This document shows positions 1 to 7,736 of a stretch of DNA of 64,000 nt, in pieces. The DNA is from Marinobacter salinexigens (lineage in GTDB: Bacteria; Pseudomonadota; Gammaproteobacteria; Pseudomonadales; Oleiphilaceae), in assembly GCF_008370345.1 (NCBI RefSeq), contig NZ_VTUU01000001.1, positions 730,223 to 794,222 of the forward strand, read 5' to 3'. The first letter of the stretch is position 1. Each line of letters starts with the position of its first letter. The notes under the pieces are model-generated. The model worked only from the letters and a program-made list of their open reading frames with translations, did not search any database and was not told the origin of the DNA. The position numbers were made by a program, and so were the translations under genes.

Positions 1-2
1 TG

Positions 3-44
3 CTGGTGGTCAGCAGCATCGGTATGGTCAGCGTTCTGGGTTGA
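3..44 (+). CDS. 3' end of an unidentified gene cut by the window edge
   Basis: One frame is open from the left edge to a TGA at 42-44 and encodes a short hydrophobic tail (LVVSSIGMVSVLG). It would converge on the gene that ends at 53 on the other strand. Only 13 codons are visible, so neither family nor function can be given, and a chance open frame is possible. Confidence 0.35.
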   Translation: MVVSSIGMVSVLG

Positions 45-52
45 CGGGCAGC

Positions 53-718
53 CTAGCTGGCGCGCCCGAACATCCGTTCAAAGAAACCGGCAGCTTTCAC
101 ATCCGGAATCGGCAGTTCGTTAAGCTCGTCCATGGCCCGTCGCCAGTAACGTTGTGGATCGTCCAGAACTGAGACCTGCCCGCGCTGTTCCGCGGTGTAG
201 TGATTGTGTTCACCGTCCAGTCCCCGCCCCAGCAATTCTATGGTCCAGAGGTAGATTGCCGCACGTACTGTTCTCAAGAGCTGACAATATGTGTCTCTGC
301 TCAGGTTAATGGCCAGTTCCGCGCTCAGGTTGATCTGCTTTTGAAGCACAACCATCGCTTCTCGTTCGAGCAGTACCCGGTTGCCATCACCTTTCTTACA
401 CCCAACACAGACCTTTTCCAGGGCCTTGGTGCCCTCTACCAGGCTCAACTGACCATATTCCCGTGATTGTTCTTCATTTACCGGCGCTGGAATCCAGCCA
501 TACTGAGGGGATCGGGCAACGATGTGCCCGGGCAGGTCGCGGCGATAGGGCGGTGCTGTGCTGATGTCCTGATAGCCGTCCAGTTCTGTCCGGAGCCAGG
601 CCGCCATTTTCTTGTGGCGAAGCATCATGGCCAGGGTGATCGCCGAAGGCATGATCTGGTCCAGCAGTTCTTCGGATGATTGAGTGCGTTCCTGAAGGTT
701 ATTCACGGATGCTGACAT
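53..718 (-). CDS. AbiTii-like domain protein
   Basis: Encodes about 221 residues. The N-terminal third (LLDQIMPSAITLAMMLRHKK, then AAWLRTELDGY, then a proline-rich stretch with YRRDLPGHI) resembles the AbiTii domain, which is found in some abortive-infection proteins and as a stand-alone domain of unknown activity. The rest is mostly helical with no enzyme motif I recognise. I chose the ATG at 718 over an upstream start because GGAGGA lies 5 bases before it. There is no signal peptide or membrane segment, so it is probably cytoplasmic. The next gene, pcm, is divergent, and no other defence gene is visible nearby, so a phage-defence role is only a possibility based on the domain name. Confidence 0.6.
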   Translation of the reverse strand: MSASVNNLQERTQSSEELLDQIMPSAITLAMMLRHKKMAAWLRTELDGYQDISTAPPYRRDLPGHIVARSPQYGWIPAPVNEEQSREYGQLSLVEGTKALEKVCVGCKKGDGNRVLLEREAMVVLQKQINLSAELAINLSRDTYCQLLRTVRAAIYLWTIELLGRGLDGEHNHYTAEQRGQVSVLDDPQRYWRRAMDELNELPIPDVKAAGFFERMFGRAS

Positions 719-788
719 AGTGTCCTCCACAGATAGCAAAGTGCCAGGTCACGCCTGTCTGCTATCCGTCTATTGTTATTGTTAGGGG

Positions 789-819
789 ATTCGCCGAAGT
801 GCGGGGCAGGTCGGCGAAT
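789..819. promoter_or_regulatory. inverted repeat in a divergent promoter region
   Basis: ATTCGCCGA at 789-797 is matched exactly by TCGGCGAAT at 811-819, with 13 bases between. A further TTCGCCG occurs near 851. The repeat lies between the AbiTii-like gene and pcm, so it could be an operator for either; no T-run follows, so it does not look like a terminator. Confidence 0.4.
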
Positions 820-915
820 GGTGCCTGAAAAGCTAGACGGCAGGTCATGATTTCGCCGTTGTAAAACCGTTGTTCTTTGTAATGAATGGTAAGTGGGTAA
901 CGGAGGGAAGAGTCC

Positions 916-1569
916 ATGTCGAATGATGGATTTGAGGCCCGGCGGGCCTCGATGGTGGATTACCAGGTTATAGGCCGTGGGATCACTTCGCCCTGGGTGA
1001 TCGAAGCCATGCGACGGGTCCCCCGGGAGCGATTTGTCACCCCTGGCACCGTTGATTACGCCTACGAGGATGGACCACTGCCGATAGGGGCCGGACAAAC
1101 CATATCTCAGCCCTATATTGTTGCTTTGATGGCGGAAGCTCTTGGGCTCGAAGGTGGAGAAATCGTGCTGGATATCGGTACGGGATCAGGGTATGCCGCC
1201 GCAGTGATGGCCTGTATTGCGGGCCATGTCTACAGCATTGAGCGTATCCCGGAGCTGGCGGAGAGAGCAGGGAGTGTGCTCGCAGAGTTGGGGTATGACA
1301 ATGTGACAGTCCGTTGTGGCGATGGCACGTTGGGGTGGCCAGAACAGGCGCCGTTCGATGGCATATGTGTGGCAGCCGGAGCGCCTGCTGTGCCCGAGTC
1401 TCTGAAGCAGCAGTTAGCGGTCGGAGGACGACTGGTGATACCTGTTGGCCCGGAACACAGTGTTCAGTCACTGCAAACGGTTACACGCCTTACCGAAACC
1501 CGCTTTGACATGGACGACCTTGGGCAGGTGCGGTTTGTGCCTCTGCTCGGTGGAGAAGGATGGTCGTAA
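916..1569 (+). CDS. pcm: protein-L-isoaspartate O-methyltransferase
   Basis: A 217-residue PCMT-family enzyme that methylates L-isoaspartyl groups in aged proteins with S-adenosylmethionine, starting their repair. It shows the family N-terminal part (RVPRERFVTP, then GAGQTISQPYIVALM), the SAM-binding motif I (VLDIGTGSGYAAAVMA) near residue 95, and the later CGDGTLGWPEQAPFDGI segment. The length matches bacterial Pcm. GGAGG lies 9 bases before the ATG. The usual neighbours surE, truD and nlpD are not in view, so this may be a second copy or a rearranged locus. It is divergent from the AbiTii-like gene and converges on a 35-codon membrane microprotein. Confidence 0.93.
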   Translation: MSNDGFEARRASMVDYQVIGRGITSPWVIEAMRRVPRERFVTPGTVDYAYEDGPLPIGAGQTISQPYIVALMAEALGLEGGEIVLDIGTGSGYAAAVMACIAGHVYSIERIPELAERAGSVLAELGYDNVTVRCGDGTLGWPEQAPFDGICVAAGAPAVPESLKQQLAVGGRLVIPVGPEHSVQSLQTVTRLTETRFDMDDLGQVRFVPLLGGEGWS

Positions 1570-1598
1570 CTCGTGTTGTCAAGCCGGTTCAGGCGTGG

Positions 1599-1706
1599 TC
1601 AGGAGCCCAAAAGTCCTGCGTAGGCACAGTAGAGGAATGCTGCGGAACCGATAAGGATGATGCCCCAGGCGGGGAAAACCATAAATGAGCGAGTCGATGT
1701 TCTCAT
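1599..1706 (-). CDS. 35-residue predicted membrane microprotein
   Basis: A short frame with a strong ribosome site (AGGAGGT, 5-6 bases before the ATG at 1706). The product begins MRTSTRSFMVFPAWGIILIG and continues with a hydrophobic run ending CAYAGLLGS, that is, a basic N-terminus followed by one membrane helix of about 22 residues. It converges on pcm, whose stop is 29 bases away. The family is not recognised. The good ribosome site and clear single-helix design argue that it is translated; conservation could not be tested here. Confidence 0.6.
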   Translation of the reverse strand: MRTSTRSFMVFPAWGIILIGSAAFLYCAYAGLLGS

Positions 1707-1929
1707 GTGCACCTCCTGCAATGATGTAAGTCGATACGCTTGCTTTATAACTGTAGATCATTCTTGATCAATGTCATCCAACAATTTGTGAGGCGGATCT
1801 CATTGAGACCGAATTGGCCATCGACAGAGGCGCATATTGCTATTGAGGTAACAGCATATAGGACTAGTATGATTTGCAAGCAGTGAAGCAAAAACTCCCG
1901 CGAATACAACAATAAACAAGGAGCCGTTC

Positions 1930-3612
1930 ATGGCCGTTGACCCTCACAAGCAGACCTCTGTGCACTGTCTGTATTACTGGGCCGAAAAGGCGCCGGATAA
2001 AGTCTATCTGACTCAGCCCTATCCCGACGGCCGGGTCGAAGACATAACCTGGAAAGAGGCCGCTGACCAGGTGTCGAGAATGGCGGGGTACCTCAGAGGC
2101 CTGAACCTGCCGCCGAACAGCAATATTGCAATCCTTGGTAAAAACAGTGCGCACTGGATACTTGCTGATCTGGCTATCTGGGCGGCTGGTTACGTCTCGG
2201 TGCCACTCTACCCGACCCTGAACGGGGACACGGCGGCTTATGTCCTGGAACACAGCGAAGCAAAGCTGATGTTTCTGGGCAAACTTGATGGCACGGCTGA
2301 CGGGTGGAATGACATCAAGGCGCATATCCCCAGGGATCTCCCTCTCGTCTCCTTTCCAATGTCACCCCGTGACGATACGCCTAAATGGCTGTCGATCGTG
2401 GCAGAACAGGCTCCGGTTGAACCCCGGCTGCCAGAACCGGATGAACTGGCAACTATGGTGTACACCTCCGGGAGTACTGGCCGGCCCAAAGGCGTCATGC
2501 ACAGTTTCAGGACCATGATTTCGGTGGCCGATGGTCTGCAGCAATTATTTCCGGTCTCTGCCGATGAACGCATGTTGTCCTACCTTCCCCTGGCTCACGT
2601 GGCGGAACGCGCTGCCGTTGAAACCCAGTCCCTGTATCACGGCTTCCACCTCTATTTTGCTAATTCCCTCGATACATTTCAGGAAGACCTGCAGCGGGCG
2701 AAGCCCACACTCTTTTTCTCGGTTCCAAGGTTGTGGATGAAATTCTATCTCGGGGTGAATGCGAAGTTGCCCCCGAAAAAACAGAAGCTTCTGTTCAGCC
2801 TCCCTATTGTCAGTTCCCTGGTGAAAAAGAAAGTGCTCAGGCAACTGGGGCTGGAACACTGCCGCGCAGCACTGACCGGCGCGGCTCCGCTGTCCGCAGA
2901 GATTGTTGCCTGGTACCGGAACCTGGGACTGGAACTGCTGGAGGTCTATGGCATGTCCGAGAACTTCGGGTACTCCCATGCCAATCGGCCGGGTCAGGCC
3001 AAGGTGGGCACGGTGGGCATGGCGAACCCGGGTGTGCAGCACCGTATTGGTGAGGGCGGTGAAGTTCAGGTCAAAAGTCCGGGCCAGATGCTGGGATACT
3101 ACAAAAATGAGGAGAAAACCCGGCAAGATGTAACCGCGGACGGCTTCCTGAAAACCGGGGATATGGGCGAAATAGACGGTGACGGGTGTTTGAGAATTAC
3201 CGGGCGGGTCAAGGATCTGTTTAAAACCGCCAAGGGCAAATATGTGGTGCCGGTCCCGATCGAGAACCGATTTAACCACCCGATGGCCGAGGTTGTCTGC
3301 GTCGCGGGCGCGAATCAGCCGCAACCGTGCCTGATGGTATTACTGTCTGAAGAGGTCAGGGATCAGCTGGAGGCCGGGGCGGACCGGTCCGCCATAGAGC
3401 AGGAGTTGGCGGCCGAACTGGATGCTGTAAACGCAGCAAACGAGGCCCACGAAAAACTGGCGTTCCTGGTCATCGTGAGGGAACCCTGGACTATGGAAAA
3501 CGGGATGCTCACGCCAACCATGAAGATCAAGCGCAACGTGATCGAGGGATACTACACTCGCAAAATGGATGACTGGTTCGGACAGAAACGGAAGGTAATC
3601 TGGGAGTTTTAA
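1930..3612 (+). CDS. long-chain acyl-CoA synthetase (AMP-binding, FadD15/FAA1 type)
   Basis: A 560-residue adenylate-forming enzyme expected to activate fatty acids to acyl-CoA with ATP and CoA. The P-loop motif (MVYTSGSTGRPKGVM) lies near residue 180, the middle motif (LLEVYGMSEN) near 340 and the YKTGD-like hinge (GFLKTGDMGEIDGDGCLRIT) near 400. The C-terminal region (GKYVVPVPIENRF, then a late TPTMKIKR) is typical of the bacterial homologues of eukaryotic long-chain ligases rather than of E. coli FadD. AAGGAG precedes the ATG. It is a single gene followed by a strong terminator. In an alkane-using organism it probably feeds beta-oxidation or storage-lipid synthesis; the exact chain length cannot be read from sequence. 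Confidence 0.88.
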   Translation: MAVDPHKQTSVHCLYYWAEKAPDKVYLTQPYPDGRVEDITWKEAADQVSRMAGYLRGLNLPPNSNIAILGKNSAHWILADLAIWAAGYVSVPLYPTLNGDTAAYVLEHSEAKLMFLGKLDGTADGWNDIKAHIPRDLPLVSFPMSPRDDTPKWLSIVAEQAPVEPRLPEPDELATMVYTSGSTGRPKGVMHSFRTMISVADGLQQLFPVSADERMLSYLPLAHVAERAAVETQSLYHGFHLYFANSLDTFQEDLQRAKPTLFFSVPRLWMKFYLGVNAKLPPKKQKLLFSLPIVSSLVKKKVLRQLGLEHCRAALTGAAPLSAEIVAWYRNLGLELLEVYGMSENFGYSHANRPGQAKVGTVGMANPGVQHRIGEGGEVQVKSPGQMLGYYKNEEKTRQDVTADGFLKTGDMGEIDGDGCLRITGRVKDLFKTAKGKYVVPVPIENRFNHPMAEVVCVAGANQPQPCLMVLLSEEVRDQLEAGADRSAIEQELAAELDAVNAANEAHEKLAFLVIVREPWTMENGMLTPTMKIKRNVIEGYYTRKMDDWFGQKRKVIWEF

Positions 3613-3632
3613 AAGGGTAAACCGCCTGAAAC

Positions 3633-3672
3633 AAAAAACGCCGGCTTCTCGTTAGAGACTGCCGGCGTTTTT
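3633..3672. terminator. rho-independent terminator, probably bidirectional
   Basis: AAAACGCCGGC and GCCGGCGTTTTT form a strong GC stem flanked by an A-run on the left and a T-run on the right. It lies 20 bases after the acyl-CoA ligase stop and 17 bases beyond the stop of the small gene on the other strand, so it can serve both. Confidence 0.9.
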
Positions 3673-3689
3673 GTATGCCTGATCCGGGA

Positions 3690-3884
3690 TCAGTGTTCGC
3701 CCTGCATCGGGCTCATGTCCTGGGCAACGGCTTCGGCCTTGCGGTTCCAGGAGCGAATCTTGCGGCTGATAAAATTCACCACCTGAGCCGCTGCAGCGCG
3801 GGTATACTGGCTGCGCACATCAGCACCATTGTGGAGGATACTGGACGGCAGTGGGTTTACGGTAGCGGTACGGTTCTGAATCAT
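3690..3884 (-). CDS. hypothetical small protein (64 residues)
   Basis: A 64-residue product with no recognised domain. It has a polar N-terminus, a likely amphipathic helix in the middle (RAAAAQVVNFISRKIRSW) and a charged C-terminus ending MQGEH. There is no signal peptide or membrane segment. GGGGGAGG sits just before the ATG at 3884, and the shared terminator follows the stop, both of which support a real gene. It is divergent from the LysR gene at 4035, which could regulate it, although nothing in the sequence proves that. Confidence 0.65.
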   Translation of the reverse strand: MIQNRTATVNPLPSSILHNGADVRSQYTRAAAAQVVNFISRKIRSWNRKAEAVAQDMSPMQGEH

Positions 3885-4034
3885 GGTGCCTCCCCCTTAT
3901 CTGGTGGCTGGACTGATCAACAGTCTGATGAATTAATTAGCGATCTATCTTTAATTTACACGATATTCTAAGGATACTTTTTTGCAGCTCAAATACGTTA
4001 AAATCCGTACTCACGTTGCAAATATGCAGTAATT

Positions 4035-4937
4035 ATGGACTGGGATTATCTTCGATATATACGAGCTCTGGCAATAGGTGGAACGCTTGCCAAGGCTGGA
4101 GAATTGCTGGGCGTTCACCAAACCACTGTTTTACGGAGACTTGATCAGATGGAGGAGTCTCTGGGCGTTCAGTTTTTTGAACGCAACAGGGATGGATTGC
4201 AACTGACGCCGATCGGCGAAACGGCCTTCAGAAAGGCCGAAAAGCTGGCTGTAGAAATGGAAAATCTTCAGCGCAAGCTGGTGGGACAGGATGATTCCGC
4301 TCCTGTGGGTAAGGTCCGGGTGGCGGCAGAAGACGCCATGATGAACACCTTGCTTGGTCCGGTTCTGGCTGCGCTGGTTCGCGAGTTTCCGGATATTGAG
4401 CTGGAGGTGCTCACGGATAACGATGTGGCAAACCTCAGCCACCGTGAGGCAGATCTCACCTTGCGGCCGGATAACAAACCCCAGGCAACGCTGGAGGGGG
4501 AACGGATTGCTGCGATAGAGTCCGCAGTCTACGGTTCAGCCCTGTATTGCAGACGTAATCGCAATATGGACCTTGAGAACAATCCGGAGGATGTCACCTG
4601 GATTGTCCCGGACGAAACCTTCAGCTACCTGGCGACAGGGCGCTGGTATCGGAAACATCTGAAAAATGTGACGTCGCTTATCCGCTGCAACAGCCTGCAA
4701 TCCATGCATTCGCTGGCAAGATCCGGCGCTGGAGTGGCTGTTCTTCCCTGTTACCTGGGAGACAGCGCAAAGGAACTCAGGCGCCTGTCAGATCCTCTGG
4801 AGGGCGAGAGTGTCGATCTCTGGTTGCACGTGAATCAGGATACCCAGCAAATGGCGCGGGTTCGCATAGTGATGGAGTATCTGGTGGAACGACTCCAGGC
4901 CATGGAATCATCGATCGAAATCAGTACAACCTTCTGA
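4035..4937 (+). CDS. LysR-family transcriptional regulator
   Basis: A 300-residue LysR-type regulator. The N-terminal winged helix-turn-helix covers about residues 1-60 (YIRALAIGGTLAKAGELLGV, then HQTTVLRRLDQMEESLGVQF), followed by a linker helix and an effector domain (VRVAAEDAMMNTLLGPVLAA, later SLARSGAGVAVLPCYLG). The effector is unknown. No clear ribosome site precedes the ATG, which lies in an AT-rich intergenic stretch shared with the divergent small gene at 3690-3884. A divergent small gene is a plausible target. It converges on a transglycosylase-like gene. Confidence 0.88.
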   Translation: MDWDYLRYIRALAIGGTLAKAGELLGVHQTTVLRRLDQMEESLGVQFFERNRDGLQLTPIGETAFRKAEKLAVEMENLQRKLVGQDDSAPVGKVRVAAEDAMMNTLLGPVLAALVREFPDIELEVLTDNDVANLSHREADLTLRPDNKPQATLEGERIAAIESAVYGSALYCRRNRNMDLENNPEDVTWIVPDETFSYLATGRWYRKHLKNVTSLIRCNSLQSMHSLARSGAGVAVLPCYLGDSAKELRRLSDPLEGESVDLWLHVNQDTQQMARVRIVMEYLVERLQAMESSIEISTTF

Positions 4938-4960
4938 ACGGAGGGGAGGGGGCTGTCCGG

Positions 4961-5629
4961 TCAGCCGCAGAACGGCCAGAACTGGTACCATCGCCAGCAC
5001 TGGAATTCCTGCCTGCAGCTCTGGAGCTGGTTGTCGTAGCGGAAGGCCCGATTCTGTACGCGCTGGGCCAGCGCAGTGACGGACGGTTTGCGTTTGTAAG
5101 TACCGCGCAGGTATCCGCCCCGGCCTTCATGGTAAGCCAGGTAAAGATGTCGCGGGTTGTACAGTGCCACCCCTGCGTGTTTGTGGGTCAGGTGGTTGTA
5201 CCAGCCGACAAAATCCAATGCGTATTCCATATCGGTCCTGACCACATACCATTTCCCTTCATTTGCCTGCAGGTATTCATTCCAGGCAGGATCGAGCGCC
5301 TGGGCATAGCCGTACGCTGTGGTTGGCCTGTTCCAGGGGATCAGGCCCCACAGCCGCCGTCGGGGTGGCTGTGCGTGACTGCGGAAGGATGATTCGTAGT
5401 ACACAAAGGCCATCTGGGTAGCTATCGGTGTGCCCCAGCGCTCCTGTGATTCTCTGGCGTAGTCATACCACACCGGATGCTCCCGGAAGATATCGCACAG
5501 GTTTTCCGGGTTGGCCGGCGGGTCCGGTGCCAGCAGGCTGAAACGCAGGGTTGCCCAGATGCCAATGACCAGGCCAAGTACTGGAAATCCGTACCAGCTC
5601 AGCCGGGAACGGAGGATCTTTCCTACCAA
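4961..5629 (-). CDS. SLT-like lytic transglycosylase, membrane-anchored
   Basis: About 222 residues: one N-terminal membrane anchor (residues 11-33), then a domain that resembles soluble lytic transglycosylases, with the candidate catalytic glutamate in FVYYESSFRSHAQPPRR near residue 74, a later AYGYAQALDPAW and LAYHEGRGGY. Such enzymes cleave peptidoglycan glycan strands in the periplasm. The best start is TTG at 5629, with GGAG 8 bases upstream; no ATG occurs before the catalytic region. Two C-terminal cysteines (SCRQEFQC) could pair. The substrate and its role in the cell cannot be told from context. Confidence 0.7.
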   Translation of the reverse strand: MVGKILRSRLSWYGFPVLGLVIGIWATLRFSLLAPDPPANPENLCDIFREHPVWYDYARESQERWGTPIATQMAFVYYESSFRSHAQPPRRRLWGLIPWNRPTTAYGYAQALDPAWNEYLQANEGKWYVVRTDMEYALDFVGWYNHLTHKHAGVALYNPRHLYLAYHEGRGGYLRGTYKRKPSVTALAQRVQNRAFRYDNQLQSCRQEFQCWRWYQFWPFCG

Positions 5630-5718
5630 ACTGTCATCTCCGACAGGGGCTGTTTGCTTGCCGAACGCGGTTCGGCCGTGTCATAAACGGGGTATCCATA
5701 CTTCAGGATGATAGAGAA

Positions 5719-6549
5719 ATGATGCTTCGCACCCTAGTTAAACCTGTTTTAGTTGCCAGCATGCTTATGGCTGGCCAAGTGACTGCTGCGCCTGGTGCTT
5801 CACAGGTACTGGAAGCCTCTCCGATCGATGATATTGTGGCCCTGTACCCGGCCATGATGAGCGCAGGTATCCGCGAGGGACTGAAACAGAGTGGCGGGGT
5901 TCCCCCGATGGTGGCGGAGACAGTCGGGTACGTCGTCAGCAACAGTTTTTCTGCAGCCGACATTGAACAGCAGGTAGTGGAAAACCTCGAAAGCAACCTG
6001 TCGGGTTCTGAACTGCAGGCGGTACACGACTGGTATGCCTCGCCCGTGGCGAAGAAAATTTCCAGTGCCGAGATTGCCGCATCAGACCCTTCTGCCTGGA
6101 AAGGCATTCAAGCCAGGGCTCCGGAACTCAGCAAGAAGTACCAGGGTAGTCTGCGGGCAAAGCTGTTCGAACGCTTTGATCGCGCCTCGCGGGCAACGGA
6201 GAGCGCGGTGGACACTTCGATCGCAGTGCAATTAAGCATGGCTTCGGCAGTCGCCGCACTGAGCAGTGATTCGGTACATTACGATACCCTCAAACAACAG
6301 ATTGAAGGCCAGAGGTCGATGCTTCGGGGCACGGTGGGCCAGCAGGTGTACGACAGCTATCTCTATACCTACGAAAACATCAGCGACCAGGAACTCGGTC
6401 TCTACCTGGATTTTCTGGAAAGTGGGCCCGGTTCGGCGTTTTCCTCAGTGGTCACCGACAGCATCCAGCAAGCTATTACTGATCCGATTGAAGCCATGGG
6501 CGGTCAGATTGCCCGCTTTCTGGCTCCGGCACCAGCAAACGGTCAGTAA
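5719..6549 (+). CDS. exported DUF2059 protein
   Basis: A 276-residue protein with an N-terminal signal peptide (hydrophobic core VLVASMLMAG, then a likely cut after VTAA). The middle matches DUF2059, recognisable by LQAVHDWYASPVAKKISSAE, a helical hairpin region of unknown function seen in periplasmic proteins. A second, weaker copy of the pattern occurs near the C-terminus (LGLYLDFLESGPGSAF), suggesting an internal duplication. The last 74 bases overlap the 3' end of the convergent MBL-fold gene. The function is unknown. Confidence 0.75.
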   Translation: MMLRTLVKPVLVASMLMAGQVTAAPGASQVLEASPIDDIVALYPAMMSAGIREGLKQSGGVPPMVAETVGYVVSNSFSAADIEQQVVENLESNLSGSELQAVHDWYASPVAKKISSAEIAASDPSAWKGIQARAPELSKKYQGSLRAKLFERFDRASRATESAVDTSIAVQLSMASAVAALSSDSVHYDTLKQQIEGQRSMLRGTVGQQVYDSYLYTYENISDQELGLYLDFLESGPGSAFSSVVTDSIQQAITDPIEAMGGQIARFLAPAPANGQ

Positions 6550-7597
6550 AGCCTGCGAGCTCCCGGTAAACGTCGTCTCGCCTACGGGCATATCGGTGTG
6601 AGAAGTGGAAGGCAATCAGTTGCCTGACACCTGCATCGTTGGCGATCCGTGCGGTCGCCCTGGTGGTCAGGTGATGGGTCCGGATGGCCTGATCGGTGTC
6701 TGCGACCATGAATGAGGCCTCACAGAACAGCGTGTGCGCGCCCTTGGCGAGTCGCACGAGGCGAAGGACATTATCAGGCGTATCGGCAAAGTCCGTGGCA
6801 TAGACGATGGGCTGGCCCTGTTCCTGAATCAACACCTTGGCTGCCAGATCCTCCGCCCTGTAGGTCTGCCCGTTGCCGGGGCAGATCAGGCCATCCGGGT
6901 GTTTCTTCAGAATCGCCATCTTCAGGTGATGGAGCCAGGGGCCTGCCTCGGCGCCAAGCTCGTCGAGCCCGTTTTTCTTTACCTGCAGTTTCCCGAAAGG
7001 TTCCCAGGCATAGGCCATGACGGGGGTGCCGTGATCGAGCGTCGTCGCCCGCACCCGGAATTCCGGCTCGCGAAGTAATTCACCATCAGGGGCGTGGCGG
7101 TCCTGCAAAGGAATGGGGTGATTGCCTGCCACCAGTTGCCAGCGTTTCAGATGGTCCCCGTGGTATTCATGGATGATGAATCGGGGGCTACGATCTTCCA
7201 CCCGGTCCCACAAAATACCGCGAGTCATTCCCTCTATATGCCCCAGCAACCCGGGTGGTCCATAGAGGCGACAGGGAGGAAAGTGTCCAATTCTACTGCG
7301 CATGAACCACATGAAACCGCCAATGTGATCGGCATGGCAGTGGGTAATGAATACATCGCTGACCTGGTGGGCGGAACGCAGGGCCATTCGGCCGCTATCG
7401 CCCATATCAAACAGCAGGCTACGGGACTCGTGCAGTAAACGCAGTTGAAGCAGCGGATCGCCGCCAATGCCGTTGACGAGCGACGCAGCAGCGGGGCCGA
7501 CACGGACTGCGACTTGTGGATCGCCCGCGACACTGGTGAGTGCGCCGAGTTCGACCCGTACTTCAAAGGCTCTTTGCTTAGCGGGTTTTTGCGGCAT
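6476..7597 (-). CDS. MBL-fold metallohydrolase, ribonuclease Z-like
   Basis: A 373-residue metallo-beta-lactamase-fold protein. The metal-binding motif ITHCHADHIGGFMWFMRSRI is present near residue 85, with downstream ligands suggested by ATTLDHGTPVMAYAW, the aspartate in VYATDFADTP and IAFHFSHRYARR near the C-terminus, a layout like RNase Z/ElaC and its relatives. Ribonuclease Z trims tRNA 3' ends; many relatives act on other phosphodiesters, so the substrate is uncertain. At 373 residues it is longer than typical RNase Z (about 300). I prefer the ATG at 7597, which has GGAG 9 bases upstream, over a GTG at 7612. Its 3' end overlaps the DUF2059 gene antisense. Confidence 0.8.
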   Translation of the reverse strand: MPQKPAKQRAFEVRVELGALTSVAGDPQVAVRVGPAAASLVNGIGGDPLLQLRLLHESRSLLFDMGDSGRMALRSAHQVSDVFITHCHADHIGGFMWFMRSRIGHFPPCRLYGPPGLLGHIEGMTRGILWDRVEDRSPRFIIHEYHGDHLKRWQLVAGNHPIPLQDRHAPDGELLREPEFRVRATTLDHGTPVMAYAWEPFGKLQVKKNGLDELGAEAGPWLHHLKMAILKKHPDGLICPGNGQTYRAEDLAAKVLIQEQGQPIVYATDFADTPDNVLRLVRLAKGAHTLFCEASFMVADTDQAIRTHHLTTRATARIANDAGVRQLIAFHFSHRYARRRDDVYRELAGFTDRLLVPEPESGQSDRPWLQSDQ

Positions 7598-7736
7598 AGC
7601 GCCAGACTCCACGCAGTTTCAGGTATGCGCTCTTGGTTGGGTTGGTCATAATTTGTACATCTGGTGATTTAGGTCCACTCTCCAACATAGACGTCAACAT
7701 ATATCTCCAAAGTATATGCCACTGAGGAGTTGTGCC

